Origin: Spirosoma endbachense | GTDB taxonomy: Bacteria; Bacteroidota; Bacteroidia; Cytophagales; Spirosomataceae | Assembly: GCF_010233585.1 (NCBI RefSeq) | Contig: NZ_CP045997.1 | Coordinates: 1,981,204 to 2,045,203 of the forward strand | Reading direction: 5' to 3' | DNA: 64,000 nucleotides | Shown here: piece by piece, positions 1 to 7,643 of the stretch | How the letters are laid out: each line of letters starts with the position of its first letter | Numbering within the stretch: the stretch's first letter is position 1 | The notes under the pieces: model-generated | The model's database searches: none | What the model saw: only the letters and a program-made list of their open reading frames with translations | Told to the model about the DNA's origin: nothing | Position numbers and translations under genes: made by a program

Positions 1-2
1 TT

Positions 3-356
3 ACGTTTACAAGCCGATATAACTCGTATGCACAGGCCAAAAAACAGGAGAATTCATTTCCTACCTACCAACAGATCAAGCCCAAAGATTCGGAGATTAT
101 CGACCAGGTATCTCCGCCGAGTTCGTCAACAATATATAGCCGGATTATTAATACCAGTTCGGCTCGATTTCCCCTGAATTTGTTTGATTATCCAGCCGGA
201 ACGGTAACATATTACCTGAATAATCAGCCCACAACCGACGTCAAATACGTTAAAGAAGTGCTCAATAATAAAAGCATCTCTGTCGAAACGATTTCTGTAG
301 ATAAGCCTACCGAAGATGGGAAACGAATTATCAGAATACGGTATGAAGCGCTTTAA
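3..356 (+). CDS. C-terminal part of an unrecognised protein (cut by window edge)
   Basis: The frame is open from the window edge to TAA at 354-356 and holds no plausible start, so these are the last 117 residues of a longer protein. The first 40 or so residues are polar and rich in Lys, Ser and Pro, like a linker. The final 75 or so form a compact strand-rich segment with a YYLNNQPT turn followed by alternating hydrophobic residues (SISVETISVDK). Tails of this shape occur at the C-terminus of Bacteroidetes BlaR1/M56-type peptidases and in plug-like domains, but the resemblance is only impressionistic. I do not assign a function. Confidence 0.6.
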   Translation, partial: TFTSRYNSYAQAKKQENSFPTYQQIKPKDSEIIDQVSPPSSSTIYSRIINTSSARFPLNLFDYPAGTVTYYLNNQPTTDVKYVKEVLNNKSISVETISVDKPTEDGKRIIRIRYEAL

Positions 357-396
357 GTAGGGTAAATTCTCCGGATTGTCAGCAGGTGCATTCCAA

Positions 397-453
397 TAAA
401 AAAAGTGGTTTGTTGTTCGCCGATTCATACGAATAAGGCGAACAACAAACCAC
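397..453 (-). terminator. Intrinsic terminator of the SlyD-like gene
   Basis: Perfect 17-bp inverted repeat (405-421 with 437-453) and a 15-nt loop. An A-tract at 398-404 on the + strand becomes a T-tract just after the hairpin for - strand transcription, so it fits the gene ending at 475. The unknown + gene ending at 356 may also use the hairpin. Confidence 0.8.
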
Positions 454-474
454 AGACAGTCAGCTTTCTACCAC

Positions 475-942
475 TTAATGATGCCCACCGGGACCATGAA
501 CGTGGCCATGCGCCAGTTCGTCAGGCGTCGCGTCGCGTACCTCAACGACTTCAACGTCGAAATGCAGATTCTGGTCGGCCAATGGGTGATTGCCATCAAC
601 GGTAACCGTTTCCGGTCCTACCTGCGTTACGGTGATCAACTCGCCCTGATTGGTTTCAAACTGCATCCCAACTTCTATTTTCTGGCCACCAAACGCTTTG
701 ATTGGAACCTCCTGAATCAGTTGGGGATTTCGTTTGCCATAGCCCTTTTCAGGAACTACATCTATTTTTGCTTTGTCGCCTTTGGCTTTTCCTTCCAACC
801 CTTCTTCCATTCCTGGAATCAGGTTACCCTTGCCATGAAGGTAATAGAGCGGGTCACGTTCCTGGCTCGAATCCAGGATGTTGCCTGCATCATCACGAAG
901 GGTATAGTGGATGGCGGCTACTTTATGTTTCGAGATCTGCAT
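475..942 (-). CDS. SlyD-like FKBP-type peptidyl-prolyl cis-trans isomerase
   Basis: A 155-residue protein of the SlyD branch of FKBPs, which catalyse cis-trans isomerisation of prolyl bonds and act as folding helpers in the cytoplasm. The FKBP core is seen at the start (VAAIHYTLRDDAGNILDSS) with the GKGNLIPGMEEGLEG segment, followed by an insert-in-flap region (about 70-125) and the returning FKBP strand FDVEVVEVRDAT. The tail HGHVHGPGGHH is His-rich like the metal-binding tail of SlyD, but much shorter. I start at the ATG at 942 (MQISKH); a longer frame to 1023 lacks family similarity. No signal peptide. It appears monocistronic, with a terminator just downstream. Confidence 0.9.
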   Translation of the reverse strand: MQISKHKVAAIHYTLRDDAGNILDSSQERDPLYYLHGKGNLIPGMEEGLEGKAKGDKAKIDVVPEKGYGKRNPQLIQEVPIKAFGGQKIEVGMQFETNQGELITVTQVGPETVTVDGNHPLADQNLHFDVEVVEVRDATPDELAHGHVHGPGGHH

Positions 943-1065
943 AATAATTAGCGTTCGATTGGTTTTTGGTAAGAAACAATCGAAACACAAAGTTGGCCTT
1001 TCCCATCGAAAATAAATTAACAATCGGGAAAGAATTGTTATTCAATGCATCTGACTATCCACACA

Positions 1066-1107
1066 TACCCATTCTCCTCACACGGGCATAGGTGAGGAGA
1101 ATGGGTA
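1066..1107. repeat. Perfect 16-bp inverted repeat in divergent intergenic region
   Basis: Arms 1066-1081 and 1092-1107 are perfectly complementary around a 10-nt loop. It lies between the divergent SlyD-like (start 942) and fasciclin (start 1348) genes, where no terminator is needed, and no T-run follows on either strand. It may be a regulator site, an mRNA structure, or a relic. The rest of 943-1347 shows no gene. Confidence 0.6.
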
Positions 1108-1347
1108 CTTCTCATCAGTAAAGATTTTGACTTAAACGGGCAACTGTCTTACTTATCAGAACAACAGCATCCAGTTTTTTGGCTCTTTATCAGAAAGTCC
1201 GGCTGTTCTTTCCCTCAATTTTTATCCCATTAAATACCGTTTACGAAACATTTTTTCGAAAAGGTCGTTCACCAAAAACCGATGTGTGTGGCATCGGGAC
1301 TTATTCAATCGAATAAGTCGATTTGTATTCACCATTTATACTCGACT

Positions 1348-1950
1348 ATGACAACGAAATCGTGTTTCGGCTGGGCGATGGGATTCGCTCTACTTATTGG
1401 GGTCAATATAACCACTACGGCTCAGGATCAGAATACCGCGACTCAGCCTAGTGCTGCTGCTACCAGTAATATGGGTATGCCAGGAGCGAATCTAAAATCA
1501 GGAGTTTCGACCGGTAAAGATCTGGCGATCAGTGCCGCTAAATCGGCCGATCATACCATTTTATTTCGGGCATTGCGCGTATCGGGGCTGACCGAACAGG
1601 CTAGTAGTAAAGGCCCTTTCACTGTGTTTGCTCCTACCAATGAGGCTTTCAATAAATTACCGGAAGGCACGGTCGATGGACTTCTGCAACCAGCGGCTAA
1701 AGCAAAACTTGTCAAACTATTAGCCTATCACGTTGTAAAAGGCAAGCTAACATCCGATCAATTGCAGGACGGCCAGAAGCTCAAAACAGTAACGGGTGGC
1801 ACATTAACCGTTGGTAAACAGGGCGATACAGTTACCATTACCGATGGGGCAGGTAACACCGCGACCGTTAACGCGGCCGATGTTGAAACTACAAACGGAA
1901 TCGTTCATTCAATTGATACAGTGCTGATGCCTGCAGAAGGAGGCAAATAG
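1348..1950 (+). CDS. Exported single-domain fasciclin (FAS1) protein
   Basis: A 200-residue protein with an N-terminal signal peptide (MTTKSCFGWAMGFALLIG, cut near TTTAQ), a low-complexity Ala/Thr stretch, then one FAS1 domain from about 60 to 198. The domain shows both family boxes: GPFTVFAPTNEAFNKLP and LLAYHVVKGKL, and the closing NGIVHSIDTVLMP. FAS1 domains are extracellular adhesion or ligand-binding modules; in Bacteroidetes they are common and mostly uncharacterised. I chose ATG 1348 because the longer frame from 1282 would put 22 non-signal residues before the hydrophobic segment. A second, two-domain FAS1 protein lies at 42280. Confidence 0.88.
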   Translation: MTTKSCFGWAMGFALLIGVNITTTAQDQNTATQPSAAATSNMGMPGANLKSGVSTGKDLAISAAKSADHTILFRALRVSGLTEQASSKGPFTVFAPTNEAFNKLPEGTVDGLLQPAAKAKLVKLLAYHVVKGKLTSDQLQDGQKLKTVTGGTLTVGKQGDTVTITDGAGNTATVNAADVETTNGIVHSIDTVLMPAEGGK

Positions 1951-1969
1951 GCCGCAAAAATCTTTAGTA

Positions 1970-2018
1970 ACAGACAGAATCCGCCAATTCGATTACCGCG
2001 TTGGCGGATTCTGTCTGT
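1970..2018 (+). terminator. Hairpin after the fasciclin gene
   Basis: Perfect 18-bp inverted repeat (1970-1987 with 2001-2018), 13-nt loop, 20 bases after the fasciclin stop. There is no T-run after it, so it may be a Rho-independent terminator of weak type or an mRNA-stabilising hairpin. Confidence 0.6.
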
Positions 2019-2095
2019 CTACACCAACCGAACAATATTGAGAATCGTCGGTTATCTACTTGAAAAACGGCTGTTGACAGTAGCCCCAAACCACG

Positions 2096-2103
2096 AAAGG
2101 AGG
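2096..2103 (+). promoter_or_regulatory. Perfect Shine-Dalgarno site AAAGGAGG
   Basis: AAAGGAGG ends 5 nt before ATG 2109 and is fully complementary to the usual 16S 3' end. Most genes in this window have no such site, as expected for Bacteroidetes. It decides the start of the small acidic gene. Confidence 0.8.
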
Positions 2104-2108
2104 ACGTA

Positions 2109-2354
2109 ATGGAAAGTGAAGAAAAAGAAGATCTGATTCGTGCAAAACAAGCTATTTCGCCCGCAGGACTGGCCAACCAGTCGGCAGAAGGAACCAGTGG
2201 ACCCGGCAGTCAGATAGACGCAGAAGAGCTGCCCGCCGATCAACTGGAGGATGACTATATGGATGGTGACGAACCGGGATCTAATCTGCGAATTCGGCAT
2301 CCAAACCGGAATCCGAATCCTAAGCCCGACATTGATAAGCCTGCCTATAGTTAG
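2109..2354 (+). CDS. Small acidic hypothetical protein
   Basis: An 81-residue protein of unknown function. It begins with an acidic, helical-looking segment (MESEEKEDLIRAKQAIS), is rich in Asp/Glu, Gly and Pro throughout (DAEELPADQLEDDYMDGDEP), and ends in a short basic Asn/Pro/Arg stretch (RIRHPNRNPNPKP). There is no Cys, no signal peptide and no membrane segment, so it looks cytoplasmic and probably disordered. The perfect ribosome-binding site and the terminator just after it argue strongly that it is a real, well-translated gene. It is not ribosomal protein bS21, which is small and basic. I do not recognise the family. Confidence 0.75.
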   Translation: MESEEKEDLIRAKQAISPAGLANQSAEGTSGPGSQIDAEELPADQLEDDYMDGDEPGSNLRIRHPNRNPNPKPDIDKPAYS

Positions 2355-2381
2355 TGGTTAAGGGATCAACAAAATTCGATC

Positions 2382-2423
2382 AAAAAACGCTTTTATCAGG
2401 TGCATCCGATAAAAGCGTTTTTT
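2382..2423. terminator. Bidirectional intrinsic terminator
   Basis: Perfect 16-bp inverted repeat (2382-2397 with 2408-2423) with A6 on one side and T6 on the other, the classic two-way terminator form. It closes the small acidic gene. A further 7-bp flanking pair (2375-2381 with 2431-2437) extends the palindrome. Confidence 0.85.
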
Positions 2424-2492
2424 GCTTTAGATCGAATCATACAACCTAAGCGGGCATTTCGGTGTTTATTGTGCATATACACTCAACGAAAA

Positions 2493-3725
2493 ATGGATAA
2501 ACGTAAAATATGGATTGGGGTGGCCATTCTGGCCGGATTAGTGATCGTATTCTTTGTCGGTCGCCAGGTGCTACTCTGGCAGAAGACAAAACAGGAAGAG
2601 AAACAAAACCGGGAGCAGGCTTTGCGTCAGCGGAAGCAGGCCTTGCGTCAGCTTAACCAGGCAAAGCAAACTTTGCACCAGGTTTGCCAATATGCCGACT
2701 CAGTAGGCATCGATACGAGCCGCTTCACGATCAGTAGCACCGTTTCTAAAGATGATATTGCTGAAAAAATCGCCCAGTTATTAATGGAAACACGGTATGG
2801 CAAGAAGCCATCCCGTATAGAATTCAGTGGCCTTCCAGAAGCCGTTGATTCATCGTGGTCCGAAAAGATCAGTACAACCTTCTCGCCCGCAGCCATTACC
2901 GATGTTGCCTCCTTTACGCCGTATAATCAGTTAGTGAAGCACTATAACCGATTGAGAAATCGGAAAGCAAGTCCTGGCGTTGCCGATTCGCTTCGATTGA
3001 TCCGGCAAACACTAAATTTTTACCGCTATATTAATCGATTCGACCCCGATAAATTTGTGGTAGTCAATATTCCGGCGGGCGAACTGAACGTGTTTGATCG
3101 AAGTGGGAAACGGTTTTTACCCATGAAAGTCATTACGGGCAAAAAAGATAAGCGAACGCCCTGTATGACAACGTACATTAAAGACATCGTGGCCTACCCC
3201 TACTGGAATGTTCCGAAAAGTATTGCGATCAACGAAATGCTGCCCAAAATCAGGAAAAACCTGGCCTTCCTGAACAATCAGAATTTGCAGGTACTGGACA
3301 GTCGAAATCGTGAAGTAGATCCCGAAGACATTGACTGGGAAAGCCTGTCTGAGACGAATTTCCCGTACCGGATACGGCAGGCATCGGGTTGCGAGAATTC
3401 GTTAGGGTTGATTAAATTCGACCTGGAAAACCCGCTGGCCATTTATCTCCACGATACCAATGGCCGCGACATGTTTACCCTCACTACCGATCGCTGGCGG
3501 AGTCATGGCTGCGTTCGGGTGCAGAAACCCGTCGAGTTAGCCAATTTCGTTCTCGGCAAACAAACCTTCGATGCTGGTTTTATGAACCGCTGCCTGATCG
3601 ATCAAAAGCCACAGACGCTGTCTATTCCCAAACGATTCCCGGTTTTTATCACCTATAACATTGCCGATGTCGATGCGGCTGGGCAGTTGCACTTTTATAA
3701 CGATGTGTACGGACTTGGTAATTGA
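2493..3725 (+). CDS. L,D-transpeptidase (YkuD family), membrane-anchored
   Basis: A 410-residue enzyme expected to form 3-3 cross-links in peptidoglycan or attach proteins to it. The N-terminus has one membrane segment (about 6-25, IWIGVAILAGLVIVFFVG), then a Gln/Lys/Arg-rich coiled-coil (about 28-60), a spacer, and a C-terminal YkuD domain. The catalytic signature SHGCVRVQKP is present, with His338 and the nucleophile Cys340, preceded by the family's conserved IYLHDTN. It should face the periplasm. I start at ATG 2493 (MDKRKIW); the longer frame from 2400 overlaps the upstream terminator. A second L,D-transpeptidase of another subfamily is at 11160. Confidence 0.9.
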   Translation: MDKRKIWIGVAILAGLVIVFFVGRQVLLWQKTKQEEKQNREQALRQRKQALRQLNQAKQTLHQVCQYADSVGIDTSRFTISSTVSKDDIAEKIAQLLMETRYGKKPSRIEFSGLPEAVDSSWSEKISTTFSPAAITDVASFTPYNQLVKHYNRLRNRKASPGVADSLRLIRQTLNFYRYINRFDPDKFVVVNIPAGELNVFDRSGKRFLPMKVITGKKDKRTPCMTTYIKDIVAYPYWNVPKSIAINEMLPKIRKNLAFLNNQNLQVLDSRNREVDPEDIDWESLSETNFPYRIRQASGCENSLGLIKFDLENPLAIYLHDTNGRDMFTLTTDRWRSHGCVRVQKPVELANFVLGKQTFDAGFMNRCLIDQKPQTLSIPKRFPVFITYNIADVDAAGQLHFYNDVYGLGN

Positions 3726-3822
3726 ATTGGCTGAATTTATGCACTGAGTTATCGGAAGGCATTGATTTTGTTCGGGATTCGATAGTACTTTAGCATTACG
3801 AATCTGCTACGCACCGCTCAAT

Positions 3823-4368
3823 GTGAAAAAAATAGTTTCGTTTGGGTTGTTCATCTTACTATTCTGTCATACGCTGGCGCACGTGATTGCGGGCCTGAGC
3901 GCATGGTGGCAGGAAGAGCATGACCTATCGACTCGTTTGCAGGTTTATCGTTCGGTGGATAGCATTGTCGAATTTCAGATTCCTCTGGTCAATAAAACCG
4001 ACGGTACCGGAATTGCACGTACAACCGAAGATGGTTTTAATTACCGGGGTCACTATTACAATGTTGTGAGTCTGGAGGTAAAAGGAGACACATTGCATAT
4101 AGCCGGTCTGGAGTCGACCAGCCGTTCGTTCTGGCAGGATGATCTTTTGACGTTTGTAAACCATCATCTGGCCTCAGTGCCCGCCACAGGTGGAAAAGCC
4201 AGCCAACTCTTAAAGCTTCTGCTTAAAGAATACTCACCCAGTTCACGTACAGTACTTCATTTTCTATTTTCATCCTGGCGTGAATCCATCCGGATTCCTG
4301 AATCGCCTTTGGTTTTCTCGACTCGCTCTGAGCCGATTTACTCTCCCCCGCCCGAACTGACCGCCTGA
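3823..4368 (+). CDS. Small exported protein upstream of a TonB receptor
   Basis: A 181-residue protein beginning with a hydrophobic signal or anchor (MKKIVSFGLFILLFCHTLAH). The middle shows NYRGHYYNVVSLEVKGDTLH, a strand pair with a 'Y-x-G-x-x-Y-x-V' pattern. Small Bacteroidetes proteins of this layout, with a signal, an E/NGxxYDI-like strand and a region of charged helices, are often encoded beside TonB-dependent metal receptors and have no known function. Here the receptor begins about 420 bases downstream on the same strand. The start codon may be GTG at 3823 (GTGAAAAAA). A near-consensus -7 element TACTTTAG lies at 3786-3793. Confidence 0.65.
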   Translation: MKKIVSFGLFILLFCHTLAHVIAGLSAWWQEEHDLSTRLQVYRSVDSIVEFQIPLVNKTDGTGIARTTEDGFNYRGHYYNVVSLEVKGDTLHIAGLESTSRSFWQDDLLTFVNHHLASVPATGGKASQLLKLLLKEYSPSSRTVLHFLFSSWRESIRIPESPLVFSTRSEPIYSPPPELTA

Positions 4369-4451
4369 CGGTCGGTTACAGGTACGAATAAGGAGGCTCA
4401 TCTGTCCAGGCGGAAGGGGCATGTTCTTGTACGTTTCAAAATTGACAACGA

Positions 4452-4550
4452 ATGCCTGCATTTTCTGACTTTGCTTTATTGCTTGTATTGCTTCTGGTCA
4501 ACCAGACGCTTTGCCTGCTATGGGCTTTACCACTCATGCCGGTTCGTTAA
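4452..4550 (+). CDS. Possible 32-residue membrane peptide
   Basis: ATG 4452 to TAA 4548-4550 encodes a strongly hydrophobic peptide (SDFALLLVLLLVNQTLCLLW) that could span a membrane once. It lies between the small exported protein and the TonB receptor, in a gap of more than 400 bases that otherwise shows no gene. There is no clear ribosome-binding site. The frame could be chance or the relic of a larger gene. Confidence 0.3.
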   Translation: MPAFSDFALLLVLLLVNQTLCLLWALPLMPVR

Positions 4551-4785
4551 CAAATCACCTATCCATTGCCTGTTTATCGCGTTCTGATCAATCGGGCAAT
4601 GGGTCTTGTTCGTCATTTCCTTCGCGTTCGTTTTTCATTCTTACTCCGGATTAGGGCTCAATGCCCGATCAAATCCGCATTGGCTGCGTGTATGCTTTAG
4701 CCAATGATTGTATGCTGGGTCTGGTTGATGCACACCTGTTTGGTCTGGTGCACCATTGGTCCATAAATACTTACTCCCATACTTC

Positions 4786-7566
4786 ATGAAATCTCTCTAT
4801 ACAAACCTGTTTTTTTTCCTGTTTCTCATTGGGCTGATACCATCCACTTTTGCCCAGACAGCACTCAATGGCACCGTTACCGACGCCGAAACTGGAAAAC
4901 TCCTAGCGGGAGCAGCCATCACCCTTAAAGGCAGTAAGCAGGGGGCCGTTACGGATGGCCAGGGCCGATTTAGTTTGCCCAGTTCTGATCTAAATGGGCG
5001 GCTAGTTATCGTATCGATGATTGGGTACGAAAAGCAGGAAGTTCTGATACCCGTAAACCAATCATTGATGGTTCGGCTACGCTCCTCGTCTGAATTGCTC
5101 GATCAGGTCGTTGTGGCAGCTTCGCGAATTGAAGAAAGTAGCCTGCGCTCGCCGGTGAGTATCGAAAAACTCGATGCCCGTGCTATCCGGCAGTCGCCTT
5201 CGGCCAACTACTTTGAAGCGCTTAATAATGTGAAGGGTGTTGATATGGTTACCAGCGGACTGACATATCGTCAGATCAACACACGGGGCTTCAATTCGAC
5301 GGGCAATAGCCGGTTTCTCCAATTGGTAGATGGGGTCGATAACCAGTCGCCGGGGCTGGGCTTTTCGGTAGGCAATCTATTTGGCGTGTCAGATTTAGAT
5401 GTGGAATCTGCCGAATTAATCCCAGGGGCAGCCTCTGCCTTGTATGGGCCGGTGGCGTTTAACGGCCTGTTGTATACGAAAACCAAAAATCCATTTGATT
5501 ATCAAGGGCTAAGTATTCAGCAAAAAACAGGAATAAACCATGTTGCCGATCCAACTGGCGATGGCGCAAAGCTCTTTTCCGAAACATCGGTGCGTTATGC
5601 TAAAGCAGTTGGCAACAGGTTTGCGTTTAAACTGAATGCATCCTACCTCAAAGGTCGCGACTGGTATGCAGCCGACTACACCGACATCGATCCGAATACC
5701 AGTCCCGATAAACGCGGCCCAACAAACCCGGGCCGAAACGCACTAAATGTTTACGGCGATGAAGTAGCGCAAACGCTGCCGGGTATTGGGCGTGTATCGC
5801 GAACAGGTTATGAAGAGCGTGATTTAACCACGTACGATGTTTACAGTCTGAAACTGAATGGCGCTCTTCATTACCGGATTTCGCCTACTGTCGAAGCCAT
5901 TTATGCACTTAATGTGAATCAGGGAACGGCCAATTATACAGGTAGCAGCCGGTTTATGCTCAACGACTTCCGGTTAACGCAGCATCGGTTGGAATTACGT
6001 GGCCGAAACTTTTTCATCCGTGCCTACTCTACTGCCGAGAACTCGAATAACTCCTATAATACGCGTTCACTGGGCCAGCTCATTAACCGCGCATGGGTAC
6101 GCGACCTGAGTGGCAATGTGGTTTCGCCCGACAAAGCCGACGCCACCTGGTTTGAGCGTTATGGCGCAGCTTACGGTGGAAAAGTAGAAGGCGTTACCGC
6201 TCAGAGTAACGATGCCGCCCGCACATTTGCCGATCAGGGGCGTTACATGCCTGGTTCTGCCGATTTTGACCGGGAAAAAGATAAGTACATTCATATTGCC
6301 GGATTACAAGGGGCAGGTGTACTCAGCCAGAGCAAATTATACCATATCGAAGGTCTTTATGACTTCGCCCCGCACGTCAGGGTTGTGAATTTACAGGCCG
6401 GTGGTAATCTGCGCTACTATGCAATGGAGACCAACGGAACACTCTTCGATGATAAAGTCAATAAGGTACGAGTGTCGGAATATGGCGCGTTTCTACAGGT
6501 GGCCAAAACGCTCCTGAACGATAAGCTGAAACTTACGCTATCGGGGCGCTACGACAAAAACCAGAATTTCGCCGGGAATTTTACACCAAGAGCTTCGGCG
6601 GTGTTCTCACCTAATGATGCGCATCATTTTCGGGCCAGTTATCAAACTGGGTTTCGGAACCCGACTGTCCCTGACCAGTTTATTAAACTGAACGTTGGTC
6701 CGATCATTATTCTGGGCGGGGCTCCTGCGAATTCGACGGGTTTAGGCGCTTACGAAAACTCGTTTACATCAGCCTCTGTGGGCGATTTTGGCGCTGCGTT
6801 CGGGCAGGACCTGGCCGCAGGCACACCTTTCCCGCAGGCTGTTGCCAAAAATAAAGATAAGTTGGTGAAGTCGAACGTACCTTACATTCGCCCCGAGCAG
6901 TCGCAGGTTTTTGAAGTAGGTTATAAAGGATTGCTGACGCCCCGTTTATTGATCGATCTGAGTTATTACCACGGCCAGTACAGAAATTTCCTCATTAATC
7001 AGGTGGTTATCAGCCCGAAAAGTCCGGTACTTCTGGCTGATGGCAGTATAAATCCGACGGCAGCTTCCGATGTGCTGACGACTGCTAACCGGCAGGCTTA
7101 TCAGCTTTATACCAATGCAGCCGACCGCGTTTCGACGGATGGTGCCAGCGCCGGATTGACGGCCACGCTAAATCGCGGTTATCTTCTGAATATCAATGCG
7201 ACCTGGGCACAATTCAATATTCTGGATGCAAACCCGAACAATATACCTTCTTTTAATACACCCCGATTTAAAGCCAATGCTGTACTGAGCAATGATCGTT
7301 TAACTGATCGTGTAGGCTTTAGCGTTGCCTGGCATTGGCAGGAAGCTTTCGACTGGTATGGTACATTCAATGAAAATCGACCGGGCCGTGTTCCTTCCTA
7401 TTCATTGCTCGACGCACAGGTTAGTTATCGACTACCGTCTTTAAAAACAACCCTGAAACTTGGAGCCAGTAATCTGGCAAACAATTACGTTGTGCAGGCA
7501 TATGGTTCATCAGCGGTGGGCGGACTATACTACCTGACACTATCTTTCGACGAATTAATGCATTGA
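4786..7566 (+). CDS. TonB-dependent outer membrane receptor
   Basis: A 926-residue receptor for TonB-driven uptake of a scarce ligand across the outer membrane. Layout: signal peptide (1-24, cut after STFAQ), a carboxypeptidase-regulatory-like beta-sandwich (about 25-110, LNGTVTDAETGKLLAGAAIT), plug domain (about 125-240, with RQINTRGFNS and AASALYGP), then a beta-barrel. It is not a SusC: it is shorter, no SusD gene is adjacent, and the SusC N-terminal signature is absent. I start at ATG 4786, where the signal peptide begins. The downstream MFS carrier and AhpD-like gene follow on the same strand, so the three may handle one substrate, possibly after transport. The ligand cannot be read from sequence. 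Confidence 0.9.
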   Translation: MKSLYTNLFFFLFLIGLIPSTFAQTALNGTVTDAETGKLLAGAAITLKGSKQGAVTDGQGRFSLPSSDLNGRLVIVSMIGYEKQEVLIPVNQSLMVRLRSSSELLDQVVVAASRIEESSLRSPVSIEKLDARAIRQSPSANYFEALNNVKGVDMVTSGLTYRQINTRGFNSTGNSRFLQLVDGVDNQSPGLGFSVGNLFGVSDLDVESAELIPGAASALYGPVAFNGLLYTKTKNPFDYQGLSIQQKTGINHVADPTGDGAKLFSETSVRYAKAVGNRFAFKLNASYLKGRDWYAADYTDIDPNTSPDKRGPTNPGRNALNVYGDEVAQTLPGIGRVSRTGYEERDLTTYDVYSLKLNGALHYRISPTVEAIYALNVNQGTANYTGSSRFMLNDFRLTQHRLELRGRNFFIRAYSTAENSNNSYNTRSLGQLINRAWVRDLSGNVVSPDKADATWFERYGAAYGGKVEGVTAQSNDAARTFADQGRYMPGSADFDREKDKYIHIAGLQGAGVLSQSKLYHIEGLYDFAPHVRVVNLQAGGNLRYYAMETNGTLFDDKVNKVRVSEYGAFLQVAKTLLNDKLKLTLSGRYDKNQNFAGNFTPRASAVFSPNDAHHFRASYQTGFRNPTVPDQFIKLNVGPIIILGGAPANSTGLGAYENSFTSASVGDFGAAFGQDLAAGTPFPQAVAKNKDKLVKSNVPYIRPEQSQVFEVGYKGLLTPRLLIDLSYYHGQYRNFLINQVVISPKSPVLLADGSINPTAASDVLTTANRQAYQLYTNAADRVSTDGASAGLTATLNRGYLLNINATWAQFNILDANPNNIPSFNTPRFKANAVLSNDRLTDRVGFSVAWHWQEAFDWYGTFNENRPGRVPSYSLLDAQVSYRLPSLKTTLKLGASNLANNYVVQAYGSSAVGGLYYLTLSFDELMH

Positions 7567-7576
7567 TATAAAATGA

Positions 7577-7612
7577 GTTATGACTTGCCAATCCGGATTG
7601 GCAAGTCATAAC
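7577..7612. repeat. 36-bp perfect palindrome without loop
   Basis: Two 18-nt halves are exact reverse complements with no spacer, 10 bases after the TonB receptor stop and 31 before the MFS start. It will act as a hairpin in RNA from either strand, so it may terminate or attenuate transcription between receptor and carrier, or be a binding site for a dimeric protein. Confidence 0.75.
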
Positions 7613-7643
7613 AAAATACCATAAACCGAAAACTAGAAACCTC

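Noticed and set aside
478..951. Long + strand frame across the SlyD-like gene
   Set aside because: It is the antisense shadow of the isomerase; no family features, while the - strand frame has clear ones.
4380..4410. AAGGAGG-like ribosome-binding site at about 4390
   Set aside because: No start codon at a proper distance follows; the nearest small frame starts about 55 bases later.
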